From Dehalococcoidia bacterium (lineage in GTDB: Bacteria; Chloroflexota; Dehalococcoidia; UBA3495), in the NCBI GenBank assembly GCA_028822675.1, contig JAPKDE010000091.1, positions 1-9,649 on the forward strand: DNA of 9,649 bases. The letters are read 5' to 3'. The notes under the pieces were generated by a model. It did not search any database and was not told the DNA's origin. It saw nothing but the letters and a program-made list of their open reading frames with translations. Each line of letters starts with the position of its first letter. Position 1 is the stretch's first letter. The position numbers and the translations under genes are program-made. Of this stretch, positions 1-6,929 are shown piece after piece.

Positions 1-39
1 ATAACCGGTTCGCTAACCTTTCTTAGCCTGTCTTAAATG

Positions 40-77
40 AAAAGAAAAGCCCTGTATCTCTGCAGGGCTTTTCTTTT
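40..77 (+). terminator. Intrinsic terminator, probably bidirectional
   Basis: A perfect 15-bp inverted repeat (arms 40-54 and 63-77) surrounds an 8-nt loop. The arms have a GC-rich core (GCCCTG/CAGGGC) flanked by an A-rich left side and a T-rich right side (CTTTTCTTTT). This is the classic Rho-independent form and would work in both directions. It most likely ends a gene to the left of the window; stop codons occur in several frames within bases 1-40, so the end of that gene may be in view but cannot be assigned. Confidence 0.9.
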
Positions 78-240
78 GTCTTACTACTTAGTTATAAATC
101 GTAATTTCCCGCCTATGAATCAAGCACAATGCTTGTACAGAGGCGTGAAATTAGGTAACATATGGTATATCAGTTGATAATAGAGAACCTTTACTATTAT
201 ATGTACTGATAGTTAATTTTAGATAAAAGAGCAGACATTA
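78..240 (+). promoter_or_regulatory. AT-rich leader and candidate promoter for the hydrolase gene
   Basis: This non-coding stretch separates the terminator from the hydrolase start and must contain its promoter. The best visible candidate is TTGATA (174-179) with TATTAT (195-200). The 15-nt spacing is short; a 17-nt spacing would use the poorer TTATAT (197-202). A small inverted repeat CAAGCA-caa-TGCTTG lies at 121-135, upstream of the candidate promoter, and could bind a regulator. The ribosome-binding site is weak (AAAAGAG at about 225-231). The exact boxes are uncertain. Confidence 0.35.
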
Positions 241-930
241 ATGAAGCTTGTTTTCCTTCACGGGGCCGGAAGTTCCAGCCTCAGTTACTACTACCAACTC
301 CGGCACTTCCGCAATTCCAAAGCCATTGACCTTCCTGGTCATTCCACTGGCAGGGCCTGCCACGATATCGAAAGTTACCTAGAATGGGTCCGTGGTTTCA
401 TCACTGCCCGTCGTTACAAAGATGTTGTTCTTTGCGGACATTCCATGGGTGGCGCTATCACTCTGCTCTACGCCCTTCGGTATCCTGAAGAGCTGAAGGG
501 CATCATTCTGATGGGCACTGGAGCCCGCCTCCGAGTCCGACCAGACCTTCTTGAACGTTGCCGAGAACCCGGTCCGGACAATTCCAACTGGTTGGCCGCG
601 TACATGAAGAGCTTTAAGCACGTTGCCGCAGACATGCAACCGGTTCTGTCTCAAAGGGCTGTTGAAGTAGGCCCTGAGGTTGAACTGAACGACCTATTGG
701 CCTGTGACCGTTTTGATGTCATGGACCAGTTGGGGGAAATTGATCTTCCCACCAGGGTTCTCTGTGGTAGTGAAGATGCCAGGACACCCGTAAAGTATGC
801 CGACTATCTGACAAAGCACATGCAAAACGCCCAGGAAACTGTTATCCCGGGCGCAAGTCACTTCGTACAGATGGAAGAATACAAAAAGGTGAATGAAGAA
901 ATCGAAGACTTCATGGCCAGCCTGAAATAA
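241..930 (+). CDS. Alpha/beta hydrolase (esterase/lipase-like)
   Basis: This 229-residue protein has the full alpha/beta-hydrolase signature. An HGAG oxyanion-hole motif lies at residues 7-10, and the nucleophile elbow GHSMGG has Ser68 as the likely nucleophile. Asp179 in LCGSEDARTP and His207 in GASHFVQ complete the Ser-Asp-His triad. The length is slightly below the usual 250-280, with a small lid between about residues 95 and 160. No signal peptide is seen, so it is probably cytoplasmic. The family cleaves esters, lactones, thioesters or C-C bonds; the substrate cannot be read from sequence. The ATG start directly precedes the conserved first strand (KLVFLHG), so it is well placed. It stands alone as a forward gene and converges on the flavin reductase. 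A C-C hydrolase role in aromatic ring-cleavage chemistry is possible but unproven. Confidence 0.9.
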   Translation: MKLVFLHGAGSSSLSYYYQLRHFRNSKAIDLPGHSTGRACHDIESYLEWVRGFITARRYKDVVLCGHSMGGAITLLYALRYPEELKGIILMGTGARLRVRPDLLERCREPGPDNSNWLAAYMKSFKHVAADMQPVLSQRAVEVGPEVELNDLLACDRFDVMDQLGEIDLPTRVLCGSEDARTPVKYADYLTKHMQNAQETVIPGASHFVQMEEYKKVNEEIEDFMASLK

Positions 931-963
931 CGGCTAAATCTGAAGTTTTCCCGCATGTGGAGT

Positions 964-988
964 GCCTCTCTGATTTCAACAGAGAGGC
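964..988. terminator. Hairpin between convergent genes, possible terminator
   Basis: A perfect 9-bp inverted repeat, GCCTCTCTG (964-972) and CAGAGAGGC (980-988), with a 7-nt loop, sits in the 71-bp gap between the convergent hydrolase and flavin reductase stops. Its placement fits a shared terminator. Neither side has a clear T-run, so it is not a canonical intrinsic terminator and may instead act with Rho or as a transcript-end stabiliser. Confidence 0.55.
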
Positions 989-1001
989 GAAGACTGCAAG
1001 G

Positions 1002-1487
1002 TTAATCTGCGGCGGGGTTATACCAACGGCTGTTGTAGAACATCAAAGGTTCGCTGGACTCTTCCCGGCGCATTTCTTTTACCAAGCCAACGTAGATCGT
1101 ATGGTCTCCATACTCATGAGTACCTAGAACCTCACACCCAAAGAACACCATTGATCCTTCAAGAGCCGGAACTTGGTCTTCACTTACTGAATATTCGTAG
1201 TCAACACCGCCTATCTGGTCTTCCGCTTTCTTGGCGAAATAAACCCCAAGCTCCTGTTGTTTTTGCGTTAGTATATTCACGCCGAACCGCTTCGTCTTCT
1301 GTAGAAAACCGTGCGTATTGGTGTTGTGGCCAATACAGACCATAATCGTTGGCGGATCCAGACAGATGGAGGAAAAAGCATTGGCCGTCATTGAGTGCGG
1401 CTGCCCTTCGTCGTTTAGTGTCGTAATAACAGTAACGCCAGTGGCGAATTGGGAAAGTGCGGACCGAAAACCATCTTTATCTAACAA
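1002..1487 (-). CDS. Flavin reductase-like FMN-binding split-barrel protein
   Basis: This 161-residue protein matches the flavin reductase-like family (HpaC/RutF type) over its whole length. Seen are FATGVTVITT near residues 14-23, HSMTANAFSSICLDPP (31-46), the FGVNIL strand (68-73), GDHTIYVGLV (127-136) and a C-terminal LMFYNSRWY (148-156). Members use NAD(P)H to reduce FMN/FAD and supply reduced flavin to a partner monooxygenase; some bind heme or flavin without reductase activity. No partner oxygenase is in this window. The start is a TTG (1485-1487), just before the conserved FRSALSQFATGV. No in-frame ATG lies nearer than residue 33, and an AGG about 8 nt upstream gives only a weak ribosome site. 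It lies 90 bp after the binding-protein gene on the same strand and also has its own promoter-like sequence. Confidence 0.88.
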   Translation of the reverse strand: MLDKDGFRSALSQFATGVTVITTLNDEGQPHSMTANAFSSICLDPPTIMVCIGHNTNTHGFLQKTKRFGVNILTQKQQELGVYFAKKAEDQIGGVDYEYSVSEDQVPALEGSMVFFGCEVLGTHEYGDHTIYVGLVKEMRREESSEPLMFYNSRWYNPAAD

Positions 1488-1529
1488 GACTATACCTACA
1501 CTACAAGTGAGACCCTTGGAATTTCCAAT

Positions 1530-1559
1530 ATTATATACGCTTGATTATCGGGCTGCCAC
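1530..1559 (-). promoter_or_regulatory. Candidate sigma-70 promoter for the flavin reductase
   Basis: On the minus strand a perfect TATAAT (1530-1535) is preceded, after 18 nt, by GTGGCA (1554-1559), a 4-of-6 match to TTGACA. It would start a transcript about 36 nt before the TTG start codon. A 5-bp inverted repeat GCCAC/GTGGC (1555-1559 and 1568-1572) overlaps the -35 box and might be a binding site. The -10 box is convincing by eye; the -35 is moderate. Confidence 0.5.
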
Positions 1560-1577
1560 CAGATTACGTGGCTTTGT

Positions 1578-2558
1578 TTATTGGTGTCTGGGATACGGGA
1601 AAAAACACTCGCTTAATTTTCCGTCTGGTTGTTCGGCATAATGTTGGCTGTCCAGCTTGACCACGGTTTTTTGGGGTACCAGGCCACTGAAGATTGTTGG
1701 GTGCGTCAATTCTGCCAAAATCTCCAATCCCTCAATTACTCTTGGGCCGGGTCGGCTGAAATAGGAATGGTCAATCAAATAGACTTCCCCGGTCTTAACG
1801 GAGGTTAAATCCCTCCAACCCTCTTGTTGCTCCAGCCACGGCACTTCTCTGAGGTTTCTAGCCAGGTCTGACGAACATAGATCAATGAATAGTTTGTCCG
1901 GGTTGTAGTCACGGATCTGGCCCCAGTCTAAACGCACTGCTGAGCATCCGCCATCAAACAGGGTTTGTTTCCCACCCGCCAGACTGAGCATGTCCGGTAT
2001 CCAATGGCCGCCGACCACCAAAGGGTTCATGCCTTCTAGTGAGAACACCCGAGGACGCAGTGACTCTGCCGGCAAACGTTTTTGGATCGCCTCGACCCGA
2101 CTGCGCATAACAGCGATTGCCTGGTTAGCCTGGGATTCAGCAGCACAAGCGCGGCCCACTTGGAGGAATGACTCTAGGACGCCTTCAAATGTCCTTGGCT
2201 GTAGCACAACCACCTGGGGTTGGACTTCCATGCCAGCGACTATTCCTGTCACCTGCCCGGCGTCAACTTCACAGACGTGGCACAGATCTTGAGTCAGAAT
2301 CACGTCTGGCGATTCTCGCACCAACCACTCTTGGTCCAAGTCATAGGCGTTCTCTCCGCTGGTTAAAAGCTTCAGCATTGCTGCTTCGACTTCATCACTG
2401 GACAACACAGACGAATCAACCTTGCTGCGGCTGACCACCGGAATCGAAGCCGCTTCTGCGGGGAAATCGCACAGGTCAGAAACTCCGATAACTTGGTCGC
2501 CAATACCCAGCGAAAACAATATTTCAGTCCCACTTGGTAGCAGGGAACATATTTTCAT
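1578..2558 (-). CDS. BtuF-like periplasmic-binding-fold protein without signal peptide
   Basis: This 326-residue protein resembles the BtuF/FepB-type substrate-binding family, which binds cobalamin or ferric siderophores for ABC import. The N-terminal KICSLLPSGTEILFSLGIGDQVIGV (residues 2-26) is the characteristic first motif. ESPDVILTQDLCHVC (82-96) is the end of the first lobe, and SYFSRPGPRVIEGLEILAEL (265-284) is the typical C-terminal helix. The ATG lies immediately before the fold, with no hydrophobic leader and no lipobox, so the protein looks cytoplasmic, as in a subgroup often annotated 'cobalamin-binding protein'. Cys93 and Cys96 form a CxxC. No ABC permease or ATPase is nearby. It is divergent from the MFS gene across about 180 bp and may be cotranscribed with the flavin reductase 90 bp downstream. 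The ligand is unknown; cobalamin is a family-based guess. Confidence 0.85.
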   Translation of the reverse strand: MKICSLLPSGTEILFSLGIGDQVIGVSDLCDFPAEAASIPVVSRSKVDSSVLSSDEVEAAMLKLLTSGENAYDLDQEWLVRESPDVILTQDLCHVCEVDAGQVTGIVAGMEVQPQVVVLQPRTFEGVLESFLQVGRACAAESQANQAIAVMRSRVEAIQKRLPAESLRPRVFSLEGMNPLVVGGHWIPDMLSLAGGKQTLFDGGCSAVRLDWGQIRDYNPDKLFIDLCSSDLARNLREVPWLEQQEGWRDLTSVKTGEVYLIDHSYFSRPGPRVIEGLEILAELTHPTIFSGLVPQKTVVKLDSQHYAEQPDGKLSECFFPYPRHQ

Positions 2559-2623
2559 GCCTGATATCCCATCCTTTGAATCCAGTTAAAACTGATCGTA
2601 AACTAACTCGACGTGCACAACCA

Positions 2624-2667
2624 ATCGAGGTTTCAGGTGCAGAAGCTGATGTATTATAGACCTCGAT
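2624..2667. repeat. Inverted repeat in the divergent intergenic region
   Basis: ATCGAGG (2624-2630) is repeated in inverted form as CCTCGAT (2661-2667). The pair flanks a TATTAT (2652-2657) that could be the -10 box of the MFS gene. A second small palindrome, CAGTT-AA-AACTG, lies at 2583-2594 on the binding-protein side. In a gap shared by two divergent genes such repeats are reasonable operator candidates, but each is short enough to arise by chance. Confidence 0.3.
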
Positions 2668-2740
2668 CAATCGGTTGAGCCGTCCTATTGCGATGACTGG
2701 CACACCGGGGACTAGATTTCTCACCAGGCGGACACGGAAC

Positions 2741-4039
2741 ATGGCCCAAGGGGCTGGGGCAGAAAAATGGAGCCAATGGGACCTCCTAAAGCTAAACTCG
2801 TTTAGCTTTGGGATAACCGGGTTCATCTTGGCAATGGACACGGTGGTCCTACCTGTATTCGTGTTGACCGTCGCACCTGACGACCTTAAGAACACCTATC
2901 TGGCAATTCTTGGAGCCAGCGGTTTGGTGATGGCGGCAATGGTTCAACCCACCATTGGCCGCATCAGTGATCGAACCCGTTCCCCGTTTGGACGCAGAGT
3001 TCCCTTCATAATATGGGGTTCCATATTTGCCGCATTGGGTTTGATTGGCGTGCGATTGGCGCCCAATTTTGCGGTCTTATTCGCCGTCTGGGTCTTCATT
3101 CAAGCCAATGTGAACATTGCTTACGGGCCTGGCTTGGCCTTGATCCGCGATTGCATTCCGCTACCCCGCATTGGAATGGCCTCATCAATGAAGATCATGT
3201 CCGACGCAGCGGGTGCCGCGGTCATGATTGCCATCACTGGCGCATTGATCGGCAAAACCAGCGGGTCGTTGGACTGGCAGTGGATATCCTTGGGAATACT
3301 AGCTTTCCTGATGATTTTGGGCATCTCGGTGACCTCAGTGCAGGTGTCTCTCCGTGAACTGCGAACGCCGATAAATTCGAAGATGCAAGATACCGAATCC
3401 TCATTACGTTCGATACTGAATCCCCAACTTGGTCTTTTCCTTACTTCCCGCCTGGTAATGATTACAGCAGTAGCGTCGTTCCAAACCTACGGCCTGTTCT
3501 TTCTTAGAGACTCAGTTGGACTGGAAAATCCGGCTGAGGCTTTGGGGCGCATGATTTTGGTGATTGCCGGTACTTTGGGTGCGGCAGTGTACGTATCAGG
3601 CTGGGTCTCCAACCGGGTTGGTAGAAAACCGATGATAATGGTCGGCGCAGTTGGCGCTGCCCTCGGATCGCTCTGGATGTTGACAGCCAATGATGCAACT
3701 CAGGTATTGATTATTGCCAGCGTCATTGGTGCGTCTGTGGGTGTTCTCCTAAGCGCGAACTGGGCGTTGGCTAACGAGCTAGCCGACGACAACCAGGCAG
3801 GATTACACATTGGCATAGTGAACTTGGCAACGATTGCCGGCGCAGCCTTGGCGAAGCTACTTGGCCCCGGTATTGACGCCTTGAACCAGGTACCAGGACG
3901 GGCAGACGACTTTGGCTACCAGGTGTTAATCGGCGGCGCGGCCGGGTTGTTCATCCTGGGTGCAGTGTTAATAATGCCGTTGAAAACAACGGGGCGGGAG
4001 TTCTCCTCAAAAGATCAAAACTCACCGCCCTCGTCTTAG
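2741..4039 (+). CDS. MFS transporter, sugar/cation-symporter-like
   Basis: With the start used here the protein has 432 residues and 12 predicted membrane segments in two six-helix halves, separated by a polar loop (about residues 209-227, LRELRTPINSKMQDTESS). Loop 2-3 carries GRISDRTRSPFGRR (about 73-86), and the equivalent loop 8-9 carries GWVSNRVGRKP. The first motif resembles the SDRxRSxFGRRRPF pattern of GPH/SLC45-type sugar:cation symporters, but the substrate is not determined. I chose ATG 2741 because an AGGCGGA (2726-2732) lies 8 nt upstream and a short polar stretch leads directly into TM1. The frame stays open upstream, with ATG 2693 and TTG 2675 as weaker alternatives that would add a basic 16-22-residue extension. 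It is divergent from the BtuF-like gene and converges on the aldolase with a 33-bp gap. Confidence 0.88.
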   Translation: MAQGAGAEKWSQWDLLKLNSFSFGITGFILAMDTVVLPVFVLTVAPDDLKNTYLAILGASGLVMAAMVQPTIGRISDRTRSPFGRRVPFIIWGSIFAALGLIGVRLAPNFAVLFAVWVFIQANVNIAYGPGLALIRDCIPLPRIGMASSMKIMSDAAGAAVMIAITGALIGKTSGSLDWQWISLGILAFLMILGISVTSVQVSLRELRTPINSKMQDTESSLRSILNPQLGLFLTSRLVMITAVASFQTYGLFFLRDSVGLENPAEALGRMILVIAGTLGAAVYVSGWVSNRVGRKPMIMVGAVGAALGSLWMLTANDATQVLIIASVIGASVGVLLSANWALANELADDNQAGLHIGIVNLATIAGAALAKLLGPGIDALNQVPGRADDFGYQVLIGGAAGLFILGAVLIMPLKTTGREFSSKDQNSPPSS

Positions 4040-4072
4040 TGTTCACCGTATTATTAGTTGAGCTAAAGGTGG

Positions 4073-4828
4073 TTAGCGGGGGCTGCCGACTTTCTTCACG
4101 AAATCCGCACCGCCCTGTGCAACCCAGGAAACCCATGGAGTCATCAAGAACTGGACCCCTTTCTGCTTGTAGGCTTCCACATTTCCGTCATTCACCAGAG
4201 TTCCGGCGACTTTGCCAGCTCCAGTAATCTTGGCGATGGCTTCGTCAATCGCCTTCAGGACATCCGGATGTCCGGCGTTTCCAATGTGGCCCATCGTCTG
4301 AGACAGGTCTGACGGCGCGACGAAGTAGACATCAATATCCGGCACTGACAGTATTTCGTCCAGGTTGGCCAGCGCCTCCGCCTCTTCAAGGAGTACCACC
4401 ACCATTGTTTGATCGTTGGCTTGGTGGAAGTAATCACCCACGCCAAAAGACTGACGACCGCCAAACATCCCACGGTAACCCAGGGGTGAGTATTTGGAGG
4501 ATTGCGCAGCCTGTTCAGCAGCGTCTTTGGAATTCACATGGGGCACAACAATGCCCATGGAACCTCGGTCGAGTGTGCGAGTGATCAGCCCTGGGTCATT
4601 AGAGTTGACTCTGGTGACGGATGCCATCTCCCAAAGGTCACAAGCCCGGGTCATATCTCCCAAGGCGTCCCAGTCAACGGAACCGTGCTCGCATTCGATC
4701 CAAGCGGCATCAAAACCGATTGGGCCCAAAAAATCGATTATTTCACTGGTTTGTAGTCCTGAGACGACGGTGATTGCTTCGCCGTTTTGCAATTTCTGTT
4801 TGGCTTTGTTAGGTCTAATTGATGCCAT
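4073..4828 (-). CDS. HpcH/HpaI-family class II (metal-dependent) aldolase
   Basis: This 251-residue protein matches the HpcH/HpaI aldolase/citrate-lyase family along its length. Recognisable elements are FDAAWIECEHGSVDW (39-53) with the active-site His48, TRVNSNDP (72-79) with the conserved Arg73, GIVVPHVNS (92-100), VVVLLEEAEAL with metal-ligand Glu148, and VAPSDLSQTMGHIGNAGHP with metal-ligand Asp174. The family reversibly cleaves 2-keto-hydroxy acids into pyruvate plus an aldehyde using a divalent metal, for example late in aromatic meta-cleavage or in sugar-acid catabolism. The ATG at 4828 is chosen because AGGAG lies 8 nt upstream; a 14-residue upstream extension (to 4870) lacks homologous character. 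It lies 114 bp downstream of the propeller gene on the same strand, so it could be the last gene of that transcript or have its own promoter. Confidence 0.9.
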   Translation of the reverse strand: MASIRPNKAKQKLQNGEAITVVSGLQTSEIIDFLGPIGFDAAWIECEHGSVDWDALGDMTRACDLWEMASVTRVNSNDPGLITRTLDRGSMGIVVPHVNSKDAAEQAAQSSKYSPLGYRGMFGGRQSFGVGDYFHQANDQTMVVVLLEEAEALANLDEILSVPDIDVYFVAPSDLSQTMGHIGNAGHPDVLKAIDEAIAKITGAGKVAGTLVNDGNVEAYKQKGVQFLMTPWVSWVAQGGADFVKKVGSPR

Positions 4829-4836
4829 TATGAGGT

Positions 4837-4841
4837 CTCCT
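4837..4841 (-). promoter_or_regulatory. Strong ribosome-binding site for the aldolase
   Basis: AGGAG on the minus strand, 8 nt before ATG 4828. It decides the start codon against the longer frame that begins at 4870. Confidence 0.8.
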
Positions 4842-4942
4842 AAAAAGGGGATAACGCTGCCGTTGTTCATAGTCTATAACAGCGAGTCTGGCCATTTTGC
4901 CATCAAGCCTCTCACTTTTCAAATCGAAGCAGGGTAACTCAA

Positions 4943-6775
4943 TCAATGCTCCCAGGCTGGTGCCCGGTCAATCGCCAAGCTTTGGGTCAGCTTGGTCTGG
5001 AATGATCCATCACTGCTCATTCGGTAGATATCATCATTTCCATCTCGGCTGGTTTGAAAGACCAGTTGAAACCCGGATGCTTGCCAAGACGGAGCAGAAT
5101 CTGTTTTCGTATTGTTCGCCAAGTGAGTTATGCCAGTTCCATCTGAGTTGATTAGGTAGATGTCCATCGATAAATTGCGGTCGGAAACAAACGCAATAGT
5201 GCCGCCATTTGGAGACCAAGCAGGATCAATATCATCACCAGAGTCATTCGTGATATTAAAAACTCCGGAGCCATCTGTATTCATCATATAGATCTCTTGG
5301 TTTCCATCACGGTCTGATACAAACACAATCTGAGCCCCGTCAGGTGACCATGCGGGACGGCCGTCTGATGCATCATTAGTGGTTAGTCTCTGTTGTGCGG
5401 AACCATTCAGGTTCATGACATACACTTCCTTGTTACCGTCTCTGGTCGAGGTGTAAGCAATCTGATTACCGGAAGGTGAACAACTTGGGTCAGTATCAGC
5501 CGCAAAGTTTTCTGTCAGTCGGGTTTGTTCGGACTCGTCTGCCAGCATGATATATATCTCAAGATTTCCATCACGATCAGATACATAGGTCAGACGCTCG
5601 CTGCCGCACCATGAAGGGTCAGTGCCTGTTGCTGCGTTGCTGGTGAGATTTACCTGGTTGTAACCGTCCAGCCCCATGATCATGATCTCAGAATTTACGC
5701 TTCTATCAGACTGGAATGCTATTCGCCCTCCCGCCACGTACGGCAGGGGTGTTGGAGTTGGGGTCGGGAAAGGCGTTGCGGTGGGCATCAGGGTGGACGT
5801 GGGAGTAGGAAAAGGAGTCGCCGTAGGTGTGGGTACCAGTGTTAGGGTTGGAGCAGGCGTGGGCGTTGGGACGGGAATCGCCGTCGGAGTAGGTACTGGG
5901 GTTGGTGTGGGCGCGGGTGCAGGTTCCGGTGCTGGGTCAGGCACCGGTATAGCCGTTGGCGTCGGTACAGCCGTGGCAGTGGGAACGCTGGTCGGCGTCG
6001 GAATTGGAGTTGGAGTTGCAACCGGCATTGGCGTGGGCGTGGGGATTTCCGTCGGCAGCGGTGGGGGGATATTAGTAGGTTGAATTACTTCCGTTGGGGA
6101 AGACGCTGGAGTGTCGTTGACTGTCGACTCTACAGTTAGCACCGGAGTGAATATAAATGGTTGGCTCTGCGTTGGTTCAGGAGACACACTCGTAGATGCA
6201 AACGTAACCCTAGGAGTTCCCTCCGACACACCATCGTTAATATAAGTCGAGGCCTCATTCACCAGGATTGGGCCAACGGTTAGCGCAAATCGGCTTAGAC
6301 TGCCAGTCTTGGCAGCTACAGTTGATGCCACGGGGTCGGCCGTGCTAGTCGATACGTCCCAAGCCTGGGTTTGTCCATGTTGATGTTGTATGAAGAATCT
6401 GGAGAAATCGTCCTCGGCCACGCCTAGTTCAGCCGGACCGATATCTATGGAAATAGTGAGCATTGGCCTAAATGTTATTGAGCTATTTTCAGCATCAACG
6501 GTCCGTGCCGACAAGTCGAACATCCGCCCGGCGCTGACATAGCCTTCAGGCAATCCTGGATTCCCAATCTTCCCTAGCTCTTGAAATTCCAAAATTATTG
6601 GTTCATTGAAGGAACCAGCGGGCACAGTGACTTTCACCCGGCCATCCGCAGACACGACATCAACCGTGTCTTTGCCAGTGATTAACACGCCAGCAGGCCC
6701 TATCAGCAGAGCCGTAATGGTGTCCCCGGAGTCATTCAATGAGGGTGACAACGAAAGGACACCGGTCGCGATCAA
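4943..6775 (-). CDS. ZU5-like / Pro-Thr tether / six-bladed TolB-like propeller protein (body)
   Basis: The open frame gives 610 residues in three parts. Residues 20-170 resemble a bacterial ZU5-like domain (VDVVSADGRVKVTVPAGSF, then the GSLSRFALTVG end motif). Residues 228-346 are a Pro/Thr tether with many PTPTP, PTAIPVP and PTATPFP units. Residues 352-609 contain six PD40/WD40-like repeats of 43-44 residues starting near 352, 395, 439, 483, 527 and 571, with the pattern (I/L)xFxSDRDGNxEIYxMNxDGS, then RLT and PAWSPDG. Six repeats would close a propeller, of the kind that binds proteins or carbohydrates. The only start in this frame is a TTG at 6775 without a clear ribosome site, and the frame remains open upstream without ATG. 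A hydrophobic anchor lies just upstream in another frame, so the gene is probably frameshifted and the true start is near 6897. It is likely exported and surface-tethered. Confidence 0.85.
   Translation of the reverse strand: MIATGVLSLSPSLNDSGDTITALLIGPAGVLITGKDTVDVVSADGRVKVTVPAGSFNEPIILEFQELGKIGNPGLPEGYVSAGRMFDLSARTVDAENSSITFRPMLTISIDIGPAELGVAEDDFSRFFIQHQHGQTQAWDVSTSTADPVASTVAAKTGSLSRFALTVGPILVNEASTYINDGVSEGTPRVTFASTSVSPEPTQSQPFIFTPVLTVESTVNDTPASSPTEVIQPTNIPPPLPTEIPTPTPMPVATPTPIPTPTSVPTATAVPTPTAIPVPDPAPEPAPAPTPTPVPTPTAIPVPTPTPAPTLTLVPTPTATPFPTPTSTLMPTATPFPTPTPTPLPYVAGGRIAFQSDRSVNSEIMIMGLDGYNQVNLTSNAATGTDPSWCGSERLTYVSDRDGNLEIYIMLADESEQTRLTENFAADTDPSCSPSGNQIAYTSTRDGNKEVYVMNLNGSAQQRLTTNDASDGRPAWSPDGAQIVFVSDRDGNQEIYMMNTDGSGVFNITNDSGDDIDPAWSPNGGTIAFVSDRNLSMDIYLINSDGTGITHLANNTKTDSAPSWQASGFQLVFQTSRDGNDDIYRMSSDGSFQTKLTQSLAIDRAPAWEH
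5738..6094 (-). repeat. Degenerate short repeats encoding the Pro-Thr tether
   Basis: The coding strand is built from degenerate CCNACNCC-like units, giving alternating Pro and Thr with Val, Ala and Ile between. The opposite strand is correspondingly G-rich, with runs of three or more G at 5746-5749, 5760-5763, 5766-5768, 5783-5785, 5791-5793 and 5801-5803. Such tracts vary in length by slippage and could form a G-quadruplex in the template strand. The repeat is a coding feature, not a separate element. Confidence 0.8.
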
Positions 6776-6897
6776 GACTGAAGGAGACCGGCCAGAACCA
6801 GCAAAAGGAGTATCGCAAAAACGGCCAACCTGGCCATTGGGCCAAACCGTCCGCCTTTGGGTAGCGAGGGCGGCTGACTAGACATCGGGCCCGCCAT
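6772..6897 (-). pseudogene. Orphaned N-terminal signal-anchor of the propeller protein (frameshifted)
   Basis: This short frame starts at ATG 6897 and runs 41 codons to a TGA at 6772-6774. It encodes a polar, basic lead (MAGPMSSQPPSLPKGGR) followed by LAVFAILLLLVLAGLL (residues 24-39), a classic signal peptide or membrane anchor. The stop overlaps the first codon of the propeller body in the next frame. Adding one base near 6775 (for example TCTT to TCTTT) would read LAGLLQS-LIATGVLSLSP without a stop, giving a continuous protein of about 650 residues. ATG codons at 6885 and 6837 are alternative starts. The link between the pieces is inference from position, frame and complementary content. 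Confidence 0.65.
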
Positions 6898-6929
6898 AAA
6901 CTATTCGCAAATGCTGATTGTTTTTGCTC

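Noticed and set aside
1318..1641. Plus-strand open frame of 107 codons crossing the flavin reductase start and the binding-protein end
   Set aside because: It lies antisense to two well-supported genes, its translation shows no domain character, and its extent only reflects lack of stops.
2524..2895. Minus-strand open frame of 123 codons across the divergent region
   Set aside because: It overlaps the start of the binding-protein gene in another frame and is antisense to the MFS N-terminus; its sequence is low in recognisable structure.
4494..4937. Plus-strand open frame of 147 codons opposite the aldolase
   Set aside because: It is a shadow of the aldolase coding strand; the aldolase has catalytic and metal-binding residues and a strong ribosome site.
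5676..6083. Plus-strand open frame encoding a Gly-Val repeat protein (GVGVG units)
   Set aside because: It is the antisense reading of the Pro-Thr tether: repeated CC-rich codons on one strand give GG/GT repeats on the other. It has no ribosome site or flanking domain.
6772..6780. Programmed +1 frameshift of the RF2 type at TCT-TGA
   Set aside because: The required shift from anchor frame to body frame is -1 (or a missing base), opposite to the RF2 case, and no slippery heptamer is present.
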